DNA from: Clavaria fumosa
Taxonomy: Eukaryota; Basidiomycota; Agaricomycetes; Agaricales; Clavariaceae
Assembly: GCA_951802425.1 (NCBI GenBank)
Contig: OX637795.1
Span: 3,824,501 to 3,888,500, forward strand
Direction of reading: 5' to 3'
DNA: 64,000 nucleotides
Shown here: piece after piece, positions 10,820-20,726 of the stretch
Numbering within the stretch: the first letter of the stretch is position 1
How the letters are laid out: every line of letters starts with the position of its first letter
Notes under the pieces: generated by a model
What the model was told of the DNA's origin: nothing
The model's input: the letters and a program-made list of their open reading frames with translations, nothing else
Database searches by the model: none
Position numbers and translations under genes: made by a program

Positions 10820-11110
10820 TATCAGACTGGGTCTCACACAACTTAAGCATAAGGTCATGATGACAATACTAAGATAAGGGGAAAAGAGTACAAAAAAGGA
10901 AAAGCGAAAGTACTTATAGCGAACGCTTCGGCACTTGCCGGCGTTCCCACGCTCGGACCCTCAGATCACGTGATGCGCCCAGGCCCCAGGTCATGTGATC
11001 TTACATGATTACATAATCCGACCCAGCCACAGGTCATGTGACCTTCCAACAACCCTCCCCAGTTTCTCCACAACTGCACTTTGGGATGGCTTACATAAGC
11101 GATCCTAACA
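10820..11110 (-). mobile_element. Solo LTR of family A nested in integrase
   Basis: It is a 291-bp LTR of family A in reverse orientation to its host element, beginning TATCAGACTGGG and ending GATCCTAACA on the plus strand. The target duplication GCTCT is at 10815-10819 and 11111-11115. No internal sequence remains, as expected after LTR-LTR recombination. Confidence 0.95.
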
Positions 11111-11115
11111 GCTCT

Positions 11116-11800
11116 TAACAATCGTGAGCACTCCGCGACAGGACAGACACCTTTCTTCCTCGATTATGGATGACACCCTTGGAATGGGGGACTCCACCCA
11201 TCTTCTGAGGTGAACCCAGCAGCGGATGAGTGGATGGCTAAGCTCACAGAGTCCCGAAGAGCAGCCAAGGAGGCAATGGAGAAAGCAGTGGCAGCGATGA
11301 AGAAGAGCTACGATAAGGGGAAACGCCCAAGTCAGGAGTACTCTGAGGGAGATCTGGTCTGGCTGGATACTAGAAACCTAAAGATGGACCGGCCCTTTAA
11401 AAAGCTTGACAACAAGAGAGCAGGCCCCTTTGCAGTTGAGGAGAAGGTGGGACCTGCTGGGTATCGCCTCAAGCTCCCTCGGGCCTGGCACATCCATCGG
11501 GTCTTCAACGAGTTGCTGTTGACGCCATACCATCCCCCTTCCTTCCCTTCCCAGAATCTACCTCCCCCTCCACCCCCTACAATTGAAGATGACCACCTGG
11601 AGTATGATGTGGAGGCAATCCTTGATGTCAAGAAGGTGGGGCGTGGGGTGAAGTACTTGGTGAAATGGTTGGGATACCCAGTGGAGGAAAATACTTGGGA
11701 GCCCTGTAGGAACCTCACCAATGTAGCACTGCTGCTCGGGGACTTCTTCCTTGCCCACCCTGACAAAGCCAAGCTAGCTGGTCAAGATGCCCAGCCTTAA
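11116..11800 (+). pseudogene. pol: Integrase C-terminus and chromodomain, element A copy 1
   Basis: The 196-codon frame from 11210 carries the GPY/F-type region (GPFAVEEKVGPAGYRL), a proline-rich linker and a chromodomain (EYDVEAILDVKKV...YLVKWLGYP...NTWEP). In chromoviruses this domain targets integration to chromatin marks such as H3K9 methylation. It ends 11 bp before the 3' LTR. Confidence 0.9.
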
Positions 11801-11811
11801 GAGGGGGGTGA

Positions 11812-12099
11812 TGTTAGGATTGCTTACCTAAGCCATCCCAAAAGGAGGTGTTGTGGAGAAATTAGAGAAGATTGTTGGAAGGTCACATGACCTGTGGTGG
11901 AGGATTACATAATTGGGAGATCACATGACTTGGGCCTGGGCGCGTCACGTGATCCGAGAGGTCCGAGCGTGGGAATGCCAGCAAATGCCGAAGCGTTCGC
12001 TATATATACTACGTCTTTTCCATTCTTGTACCCTTTTCCCCTTATCTTAGTATTGTCATCATGACCTTATGCTTAAGTTGTGTGAGACCCAGTCTGATA
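11812..12099 (+). repeat. 3' LTR of element A copy 1
   Basis: It has the same ends and length as the 5' LTR. The differences are almost all C/T or G/A at CpG sites, for example GCGCATCACATAATCC against GCGCGTCACGTGATCC. Confidence 0.95.
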
Positions 12100-13382
12100 C
12101 ATATGGAGAGAATGACACTGATGTGATTGATTTGGAATGGCCCTTGAGTGTTTGTAAATGAGCACCAGTGACTGCATCCCACAGTCTCACAGTCTTGTCA
12201 TCAGACCCTGAGACTATCCTTGTGCCATCTGGAGAGAATGACAATGATTTATTCCAGATAGAATGACCATTGACTGTTGGTAGATGAACCCCAGTGACTG
12301 CATCCCACAGTCTCACAGTCTGGTCCCAAGACCCTGAGACTATCCTTGTACCATCTGGAGAGAATGACACTGATGTGATTGAGTTGGAATGGCCCTTGAG
12401 TGTTTGTAAATGAGCACCAGTGACTGTATCCCACAGTCTCACAGTCTGGTCCCAAGACCCTGAAACTATCCTTGTGCCATCTGGAGAGAATGACACTGAT
12501 GTGATTGGGTTGGAATGGCCCTTGAGTGTTTGTAAATGAGCACCAGTGACTGCATCCCACAGTCTCACAGTCTCATCATAAGACCCTGAGACTATCCTTG
12601 TGCCATCTGGAGAGAATGACATTGATGTGACACAATTAGAATGGCCCTTGAGTGTTTGTAAATGAACACCAGTGACTGCATCCCACAGTCTCACAGTCTG
12701 GTCCCAGGACCCTGAGACTATCCTTGTGCCATCTGGAGAGAATGACACTGATGTGATTGGGTTGGAATGGCCCTTGAGTGTTTGTAAATGAGCACCAGTG
12801 ACTGCATCCCACAGTCTCACAGTCTCATCATAAGACCCTGAGACTATCCTTGTACCATCTGGAGAGAATGACACTGATGTGACTTGCCCAGAATGGCCCT
12901 TGAGTGTTTGTAAATGAGCACCAGTGACTGCATCCCACAGTCTCACAGTCTCATCATAAGACCCTGAGACTATCCTTGTTCCATCTGGAGAGAATGACAC
13001 TGATGTGATTGAGGTGGAATGGCCCTTGAGTTTTTGTAAATGAGCACCAGTGACTGCATCCCACAATCTCACAGTCTTGTCATCAGACCCTGAGACTATC
13101 CTTGTGCCATCTGGAGAGAATGACACTGATGTGATTGAGGTGGAATGGCCTTTGAGTTTTTGTAAATGGGCACCAGTGACTGCATCCCACAATCTCACAG
13201 TCTTGTCATCAGACCCTGAGACTATCCTTGTGCTATCTGGAGAGAATGATGCTGATATCACCTCACTAGAATGCTCCATGACCTGCACACATGCACTCCA
13301 ATGTTTTTGCAATGCTCCTTCTACCAATACTGATCCATCTGTTTTATCATGATGTGTTATGTAAAGTTCTGTACCCACTGGA
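12100..13382 (-). pseudogene. NLR gene, middle segment: linker and WD repeats 1-10
   Basis: Reading on the minus strand from 13382, a linker of about 50 residues is followed by WD repeats beginning EHSSEVIS and then by nearly identical 42-residue units. The DNA unit is 126 bp. Identity between units is so high that only the positions after GHS (TSITS, GQVTS, NPITS, NCVTS, NSITS, IWNKS, KSITS) and after GS (DDKT, YDET, WDQT) vary. Repeat 10 is cut by element A at CATAT. Together with 4263-5301 the array totals 14 repeats, enough for two seven-bladed propellers. High identity and diversity at surface positions are known from HET-D/HET-E-type recognition proteins; relevance here is inferred. Confidence 0.9.
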
Positions 13383-13799
13383 TGTCGGGCTTGTGACAGC
13401 AAAACCCCTTTGGTGTGCAAGGGTAGAGCGAAGGGTCTGCTCAGTTTCTAAGGCTAGTCGGTAGTCCTGGCGGACTTGTCTCTCGATATGCAGGGAATAC
13501 TCCTGCAGTAGTCGAAGTGTCTGGTAATAAGTCTGGGGATTGGCTTGGAGTAGCCAGTCCTTTATCCAAGTTCTTGTATACCTTTGGTAGTACTCGAACT
13601 GATAGAGGTTCTGCTCAATCGATGGGTGGCTGGTGAAACTCTCAGGAGGGATGACTTGTGACCTTAAGGGTGGGAAGACAAATCCTTCCAGCACAAAGTT
13701 CTCAGCAGCGACATTTGCTGTCAGACTTAGTTGAGGTCTCTCAAGTAAGTGTATAGACGAAAAGATCGAAGCTAGGGTACATGTGGGTTGGTCCCAGGT

Positions 13800-14255
13800 C
13801 TTATATACTCTAGCTATGGGCTGTACATGATGTATGAGTCATTGATTAAATATCGGAATCTGATAGATGATCAGGAAAGCTGCGTGCTTGCACTGGAATG
13901 ATGAGTCTGAGCAGTGTCGATCTTTGTTGGGATCCTTGTGATGATGATGTCATCAGCGATCAGATAGGGTCCCCGCTTCGATGCATTACATCACAGTCAG
14001 CTGCGTCTGATCTTGTTGGGGATATGATCGGAGGATCAGATGATCTGTGATCGAGCTGTTCTGAGTCATGATTACTTGATCGATTGGTGTGATGCAGTGA
14101 TCGAGTGAAACTGATCTTTGATCAGAGATCTTCTTAGGGGTGATCGTGTCTGGTGGATAGGGGTCTGCCCAATCGAGGTCGAGATCAGCCCGTGGTGGTT
14201 ATTGGATAAAAGGACGGTCTTCCTTCTTTCGCTGTCTCTTCAGAGTCTGCCTGCT
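13800..14255. promoter_or_regulatory. Putative divergent promoter in the element B LTR, GATC-rich
   Basis: Between the sense TATA box (GAGTATATAAGACC on the minus strand, about 13800-13812) and the antisense gene start (14256) lie about 16 GATC tetramers in some 320 bp; about one would be expected. Several are GATCGA or TGATCA. A TATA-like GGATAAAAGG (about 14205) lies about 50 bp before the antisense ATG. GATCGA is reported as a White Collar photoreceptor site in Neurospora; whether that applies here is inference. Confidence 0.5.
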
Positions 14256-15042
14256 ATGTGTTTCCAAGGCCACCACCTTGTCGAGTTCTTCCACAGCTCT
14301 TCTCTCTTCGCTCCCCGCACTGGGATCAAGCTCTCCTGCGATACCTTCCACTGGTGGGTTCAACTCGTCCCTGCCGATGCGGACCTCTATTGGGTCCTCG
14401 ACCGGTGCTTCACCTGTGGGGATCCCTCCCACCTTGTCAAGGATTGCTCCTTGACTCAAGGTCCCTACCGACGTATCTGTGACCTTCTCGAGGACCCTCA
14501 TGGTGAGCTAGCCGAGCTGCTTCTCTCTGTCTCCAGTAAGTCTGATTCTTTATAGATTGGGACTGGGCTCCTCCCCGTTCTCCCTTGCCAACTGTTTGGG
14601 CCACCACCCCTTGGGGTGACCAAGGTACCTGGTACCAAGGTGGGCAGGATTGGGCTGAGATCGGTTCTGGTCCTGTACACCTGGCTTACCGTCCCCAGGT
14701 CCAGACCTCCAACCTCTGGATACCCCGTTGGTGGCGCCTCCTCCGTCGCCCTCCCTTCCTACCGTTGACCTCCCCCCCGCCTATTCCTCCCTCCCGTCTC
14801 CTACTCTGGACGACGGAGGTTCTCTCGGCACTGTGCGAGATCTGCGAGAGGCTGCCCTGGAGGTGGGAATCTGGGATGGTCAGTTTGCCTCCCATCCCTT
14901 GAGGGTAGCTCTCAGGTTCGTGGGTGAGTCTGACTTCTCAGACTCTTCAGATGAGTTGTGGGAAGAGGAGTCTTGGGGATCTGAGTACGGCGCCTCGGGC
15001 TCCTCCCTTGATGAAGAGGGGTCTTGGCTTTCTTTCGTGTAG
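14256..15042 (+). CDS. LTR-encoded antisense zinc-knuckle protein (element B copy 1, 3' LTR)
   Basis: Exon 1 (14256-14535) starts at ATG and encodes MCFQGHHLVEFF... followed by a CCHC knuckle CFTCGDPSHLVKDC (C-x2-C-x4-H-x4-C). A 5' splice site GTAAGT (14536) pairs with CCCCAG (14698), giving a 163-nt intron. Exon 2 (14699-15042) is then in phase and is proline-rich with an acidic Ser-rich end, for 207 residues in total. If unspliced, the frame stops at 14555 (99 residues from the ATG). Against the B2 copy, exon 1 differs at 15 sites, of which 14 are synonymous in this frame; exon 2 shows no such bias (about 3 synonymous, 7 replacement), so exon 2 is tentative. The transcript runs antisense to gag-pol. 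The knuckle suggests nucleic-acid binding; the role is unknown. Confidence 0.6.
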
Positions 15043-15063
15043 ATAAGTATTGTACTTATCTTG
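15042..15063. promoter_or_regulatory. Palindromic GATA pair in element B LTR
   Basis: GATAAGTA-ttg-TACTTATC gives two inverted GATAAG sites, and CGATAAA follows. It lies about 115 bp inside the U3 end and directly after the antisense gene stop, so it could act as a GATA-factor site or as a 3'-end hairpin. It is present in all five B LTRs. Confidence 0.4.
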
Positions 15064-15465
15064 CGATAAAATATATAGTTGGGGTTTAGCCCCTTGTTCG
15101 CTTGATTTGCATGGTGTTTCTTAAGTTAAAGGATTGAAATTTGCTGGCCTGATAGTACAGACGACGCTTTCATGACACGACCCTCTCTCTTAAGCTTCAC
15201 CGGAGATTTTCGAGGATGAACCACAGGCCTTCCTCTTCTTTGCAGTCATCCAGACGAACTCTGGATGGGTGTCATGAAAGTGCCTAATTGCCTCTTCTGC
15301 GTGTCCCAATTCTTTCTCTGGCTTCCACATGTCTTCGTTTGGTCCATACCCTTCCCATCCGACTAGGTATTGTTTCTGACTTTGCCATAGTCATCCATCC
15401 TTGATCTCTCCAATCTCATACTCCTCCTCTCCCTCCACTTCCACTGGTGGTGGTGGGGGTTCTAT

Positions 15466-17093
15466 TCATCCTGGAATCATTGATTCTTTGTATGGATATA
15501 GTAGGGAGATGTGAAACACTGGGTGGACCTGAATCGAGGTTGGTAGTTCCAATTTGTAGTTGACGTCAGAGAGAACTTCAATGATTTCAAATGGCCCTAG
15601 TTGTCGATCGGCCAGTGTCTTGCTGGGGGCTGTAGTGGTGATATTTCTGGCATCTAACCACACCTTCTGTCCTAGTTTAAATGGTGATTCTTTCTGACGG
15701 TCCTTGTCGTAGTACCACGCCATTTGTTCCTGAGACAGCTTCATAGCTGCTCTCAGTTCGTCCTGTACCTGATGGAGATGGCTGATCACTTCCTCCGCCT
15801 TGGGCACCCCTGTATCTTTTCCTGTGTCAAATGTCATCCTTGGATGATACCCTCTCGCAGCATAGAAGGGAGATTGCTTAGTGGTGGTGCTAACATTGTT
15901 GTTGTAGGCGAATTCTGCCATTGGCAGGTAGTGGCTCCAGTCATTCTGTCGATAGCGACAGAAGAGTCGTAAATATTGCTTCAAGGTCTGATTGATTCGC
16001 TCAGTCTGTCCATCTGTCTGTGGGTGGTATGCAGTGGAATAGGCCCCCTGTACACCTAATTTCTTGAACACTCCTCTCATCAGCTTGGATGTGAATTGTG
16101 TTCCTCGGTCCGAGATCATCTTTTCTGGGACCCCATGCAGCTTCCAGACATGTTGTAAATACAAGTCAATGGTCTCTTCTGTGTCGATGTCTGACTTGAC
16201 TGGAATGAAATGTGCTTCCTTGGTTAGATGGTCCGCTACCACCCAAATTCCATCATATCCTGCCGACTTAGGTAATCCCACAATGAAGTCATTGGTGGCC
16301 ACCTGCCAAGGTTGTTCTGCTGGTGGAATGGGTCGAAGTTCCCCTCTGGGCTTCTGCGCCCAGTTCTTCTTCCGATTGCAGGTGTCGCAGGTTTCTACGT
16401 AATGCTTGATGTACCTGGTCATTCCTGGCCACCAGTAGTTTCGGGAAATAAGTTCCATTGTCTTGTAGACCCCTGGATGGCCTACTTCCAGTGAGTCGTG
16501 GTGTAGTTTAACCAGATCTCTTCGTATCCCTGGGTTATCTGGTACGCATACCTTCCCCTGGAAGAGTAGCAGTCCGTCTTCCAGGTTCCAATCTTCCAGT
16601 CCCTTTCGCAGTTGCCTTGGTCCCATCTTCAGGAGTTTCATTGCTTCCATTACCTCAGGGTCATATTCTACTTCCTTCCTAATTCGTTTCTGAATAGGAT
16701 GATCCTGGAGGCTCGAAGCATGTCCTCTCTTCATGGCACAGATCCTAATCCTTTCTGGTTGTAGTGCTTCTGGGGAGTTCAGCTGTAGGACCTGCCATCC
16801 CTGGTTGTCTGGGGTTTCTGGCTTATGGTCGGGTCTCCGTGATAGTTTGTCTGGCTTCCCTCCCAGCCGTCCAGGTCGATGCTTGATCTTGTAATCAAAT
16901 CGTGTCAGGAATAAACCCCACCTCACCTGCCTCCGGGTAAGTGTCTGTGCTCCTCCAAAGTACTGTAAGTTCTGATGGTCGGATAGAATGGTTACCCGGT
17001 GTCGTGCCCCTTCTAAGTAGTGTCGCCACTGCTTAAGAGCCAGAATGATAGCCAGTAACTCCTTGTCGTAAATCTGATAGTTCCTTTCAGCGG
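15466..17093 (-). pseudogene. pol: RNase H end, integrase and C-terminus of pol, element B copy 1
   Basis: Minus-strand frame with the end of RNase H, the integrase zinc region (HHDSLEVGHPG...CDTCNRKK), catalytic ATNDFIVGLP, SDRGTQFTS and DGQTERINQTL, then the GPF/GPY region. It stops at 15466 (CGA-to-TGA), just before the chromodomain that B2 still encodes. Its upstream end is cut at 17093 by a solo LTR. The interrupted RNase H sequence continues at 18893. Confidence 0.9.
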
Positions 17094-18887
17094 TGTCATG
17101 AAAGCGTCGTCCGTACTATCAGGCCAGCAAATTTCAATCCTTTAACTTAAGAAACACCATGCAAATCAGGCGAACAAGGGGCTAAACCCCAACTATATTT
17201 TATCGCAAGATAAGTACAATACTTATCTACACGAAAGAAAGCCAAGACCCCTCTTCATCAAGAGAAGAGCCCGAGGTGCCGTACTCAGACCCCCAAGGCT
17301 CCTCTTCCCACGACTCATCGGAAGAGTCTGAGAAGTCAGACTCATCTATGAACCCGAGAGCTACCCTCAAGGGATGGGAGGCAAACTGACCATCCCAGAT
17401 TCCCGCCTCCAGGGCAGCCTCTCGCAGATCTCGCACAGCGCCGAGAGAACCTCCGTCGTCCAGAGTAGGAGACGGGAGGGAGGAATAGGCGGGGGGGAGA
17501 TCAACGGTAGGAAGGGAGGGCGACGGAGGAGGCGCCACCAACGGGGTATCCAGAGGTTGGGGATCTGGACCTGGGGACGGTAAGCCGGATGTACAGGACC
17601 AGAACCGATCTCAGCCCAATCCTGCCCACCTTGGTACCAGGTACCTTGGTCACCCCAGGGGGTGGTGGCCCAAACAGTTGGCGAGGGAGGACGGGGAGGA
17701 GCCCAGTCCCAATCTATAAAGAATCAGACTTACTGGAGATAGAGAGAAGCAGCTCGGCTAACTCACCATGAGGGTCCTCGAGAAGGTCACAGATACGTCG
17801 GTAGGGACCTTGAGTCAAGGAGCAATCCTTGACAAGGTGGGAGGGATCCCCACAGGCAAAGCATCGGTCGAGGACCCAGTAGAGGTCCGCATCGGCAGGG
17901 ACAAGTTGAACCCACCAATGGAAGGTGTCACAGGAGAGCTTGATCCCAGTGCGGGGAGCGAAGAGGGAAGAGCTGTGGAAGAACTCGATGAGGTGGTGGC
18001 CTTGGAAACACATAGCAGGCAGACTCTGAAGAAACGGCGAGAGGAGGAAGACTGTCCTTTTATCCAATAACCGCCACAGACTGATCTCAACCTCGATTGG
18101 GCAAACCCCTATCCACCAGACACGATCACCCCTAAAGAAGATCTCTGATCAAAGATCAGTTTCACTCGATCACTGCATCACACCGATCGATCAAGTGATC
18201 ATGACTCAGAACAGCTCGATCACAGATTACCTGATCCTCCGATCATATCCCCAACAAGATCAGACGCAGCCGACCGTGATGTAATGCATCGAAGCAGGGA
18301 CCCTATCTGATCGTTGATGACATCATCATCACAAGGATCCCAACAAAGATCGACACTGCTCGGACTCATCATTCCAGTGCAAACGCGCAGCTTTCCTGAT
18401 CATCTATCAGATTCCAATATTTAATCAATGACTCACACATCACGTACAGCCCATAGCTAGAGTATATAAGACCTGGGACCAACCCACATGTACCCTAGCT
18501 TCGATCTTTTCGTCTATACACTTACTTGAGAGACCTCAACTAAGTCTGACAGCAAACGTCGCTGCTGAGAACTTCGCACTGGAAGGATTCGTCTTCCCAC
18601 CTTTAAGGTCGCAAGTCATCCCTCCTGAGAGTTTCACCAGCCACCCATCGATTGAGCAGAACCTCTATCGGTTCGAGTATTACCAAAGGTATACGAGGAC
18701 CTGGATAAAGGACCGACTACTCCGAGCCAATCCCCAGACTTATTACCAGACACTCCGACTACTGCAGGAGTATTCCTTGCACATTGAGAGACAAGTCCGC
18801 CAGGACTATCGACTAGCGTTAGAAACTGAACAGACCCTTCGCTCTACCCTTGCACACCAAAGGGGTTTTGCTGTCACAAGCCCGACA
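17094..18887 (+). mobile_element. Solo LTR of family B nested in RNase H
   Basis: It is a full 1794-bp LTR in the opposite orientation to its host element. The target duplication is AGCGG at 17089-17093 and AGTGG at 18888-18892; the intact B2 sequence has AGCGG, so the right copy carries one C-to-T change. No internal sequence remains. Confidence 0.95.
17227..18013 (-). CDS. LTR-encoded antisense zinc-knuckle protein (solo LTR copy)
   Basis: This is the same gene as at 14256-15042, here on the minus strand because the solo LTR is inverted. Exon 1 is 18013-17734, intron 17733-17571, exon 2 17570-17227. Both exons are open, the CCHC knuckle reads CFACGDPSHLVKDC, and the GTAAGT and CCCCAG splice signals are kept. 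Being in a solo LTR, it could be expressed independently of gag-pol. Expression is not shown. Confidence 0.55.
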
Positions 18888-18892
18888 AGTGG

Positions 18893-20628
18893 CGTTCATT
18901 GCTTTTGACATGAAGGCTATCGGGTGCACATTCCCATCCTCTCCCTTCTGTGATAGTACTGCTCTGACTGCAAAGTCTGAAGCATCACACTCCACTACAT
19001 AAGGCTCCTCTGGATTTGGGATGATCAGGACAGGGGCATCCTTGAACTTATCCTTGTACTGTCTGAACGCTTGTCTTTGTTCCTCTCCCCACTCGAAGAC
19101 TTTCCCTTTCTTCAATAGACTAGTCAAAGGTCTGACCTGTTCAGAGTACCCCTTGATAAATCTTCGGTAGAAGTTGCCGAACCCCAAGACTTCTTGTATC
19201 CCTTTCATGGTTGTTGGTTCTGGCCAGTCCATGATGGCCTGTACCTTCGCTGGATCCATTCTGATTTGATTGTGTGAAATCAAAAATTCTAAGTACTCTG
19301 TCTCTTCACGGAAGAACTTGCACTTTTCTGGTTTACAGAATAGGTCATTCTCCTGTAGTCATTGAAGCACCTCCAGGACTGTTGTCACATGTTCTTCTAT
19401 TGTCTCTGAGAATATCAGGATGTAGGTATACCACCACATTGGCCATATCTTTGAATATGTCATGCATCATCCTCTGGAAGGTTGCCGGGGCATTGCACAG
19501 TCCGAATCCCATAACCTCTGGCTCGTACAATCCTTCCTCAGTCACGAAGGCGGCCTTGTACTGGTCTCCATCCCTTACTCGGACGTTATTGTATCCCCAC
19601 CGTAGATCCAAGGCCGTGAAGTAATAGGCTAGGGCCAGCTTGTCGAGCAAGGTCTGAGTCAAGGGTAGTGGGAATCAATCCTTGATGGTAATCACATTCA
19701 GCTTCCTATAATCGACCACTAATCTCAGACTACCATCCTTCTTCTTGATGAAGAACACCGGTGAGGCTGCTGGTGACCCTGGTCCTTCTGATTTCCTGAT
19801 GTACCCCTTGGCTAGGTTCTCGTCCAAGTACTCCATCAGGGCTTCTCTTTCTTTCGGGGACATGGCATACTTCTTGGAGTTAGGTAAGGGAGCTCCTTCC
19901 TCCAAGTTTATTGCGTGGTCCCATGGTTTCCTCTCGGGAAGTCGTTCTGATGCCTTTTGTTCGAACACCTTCTTGTACCTTCGAAACTCCTTGGGTATCA
20001 TTTCTTCAAACGTTCGTACCTTCTCTTGTCGAAGTACCTGTTCTGCTATTTGCTGTGACTTGGTAAACCCTGCAGCAATTTGCATGATCCTTTCTGTATC
20101 CGTAACTTCGAATACTTGGTCTCCTTCCTCGGGTTGGTCGTCTTCATTGGGTTCTTCCTCTTCTCCCTCTAGACATTCAGTGATGTCTTCGAATTCCTTC
20201 ATCAGCCTCTGAAAGGTGTCCTTTGCATTTATTCCTCCAAAGTTCATTGTCACTGGGGTATAGCGCTTCCCTTTCTCTTTCGTGCAGCTCACTGGGTACT
20301 TGGAGAATGTGAACTTCCCTGTTCTCCAATCTATGGTTGGGTTGTGTCTCCTCAACCAGTCGATTCCTATGATGACGTCTTCGACCCCTATGTCTGCTAT
20401 CAATAGGTTCTCCTTTGATTCATGCCCCTGTGCCTTCAGGGTCGCCCTTACTTGATGGGTGATCTTCCCGATCTGATTAGGGGTCCCGTCAATATTGGTC
20501 AGGGAAATTGCCTTTCTGAGGTGTTGTCGCCTGAATCGCTTGGCCAGTCTTGGGGATATGAACAGACTTGAGGCCCCACTGTCCACCAGTGCCTTTACCT
20601 TAGTTTTTATTCTTTCAGTCTCCAGCAT
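18893..20628 (-). pseudogene. pol: Protease, RT and start of RNase H, element B copy 1
   Basis: Protease shows ALVDSGASSLFI. RT motifs VVDYRKLN and ISHNQIRMDPAKV are present, and RNase H starts ECDASDFAV. Relative to B2 there is a CGA-to-TGA stop at 19675 and a 5-nt deletion near 19425 that removes the catalytic YLDD motif and shifts the frame. The segment ends at the solo LTR. Confidence 0.9.
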
Positions 20629-20726
20629 GATGTCAAGATAAATATGGTCATCATTGGGGACTGATCAAATAAATACAGGTGTAGACTCTGGGGTACTATA
20701 GGTCGAAGAGTTTGTGGGTTCTCTCT

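Larger units (their letters stand above)
5302..12099 (+). mobile_element. Element A copy 1: Ty3/gypsy chromovirus, decayed
   Basis: Two 288-bp LTRs (5302-5589, 11812-12099) flank gag and pol. The target duplication CATAT is at 5297-5301 and 12100-12104. The polypurine tract (AAGAGGGGGGTGA) lies just before the 3' LTR. Order of pol: protease, RT, RNase H, integrase, chromodomain, which is the chromovirus layout. The copy is dead: gag and pol carry stops and a frameshift, a 937-bp tandem duplication covers protease and the start of RT, and a solo LTR sits in integrase. The LTRs differ at about 8 of 288 sites, so it is older than copy 2. It is inserted antisense to the NLR gene. Confidence 0.95.
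13383..15177 (-). repeat. 3' LTR of element B copy 1
   Basis: It is 1795 bp, starting TGTCATGAAAGCG and ending AAGCCCGACA on the minus strand. Parts in sense order: GATA palindrome (15042-15063), the antisense gene (reverse), a GATC-rich region (13869-14190), TATA (13800-13809), and R-U5 of about 390 nt. Confidence 0.95.

Noticed and set aside
12105..13260. 126-bp tandem DNA repeat as a satellite
   Set aside because: The unit translates without stops into 42-residue WD repeats in one frame; it is coding.
14199..14501. 100-codon sense-strand frame in the B LTR (and equivalents in all copies)
   Set aside because: Although it has an ATG and constant length, substitutions between copies are mostly replacements in this frame and silent in the antisense one.
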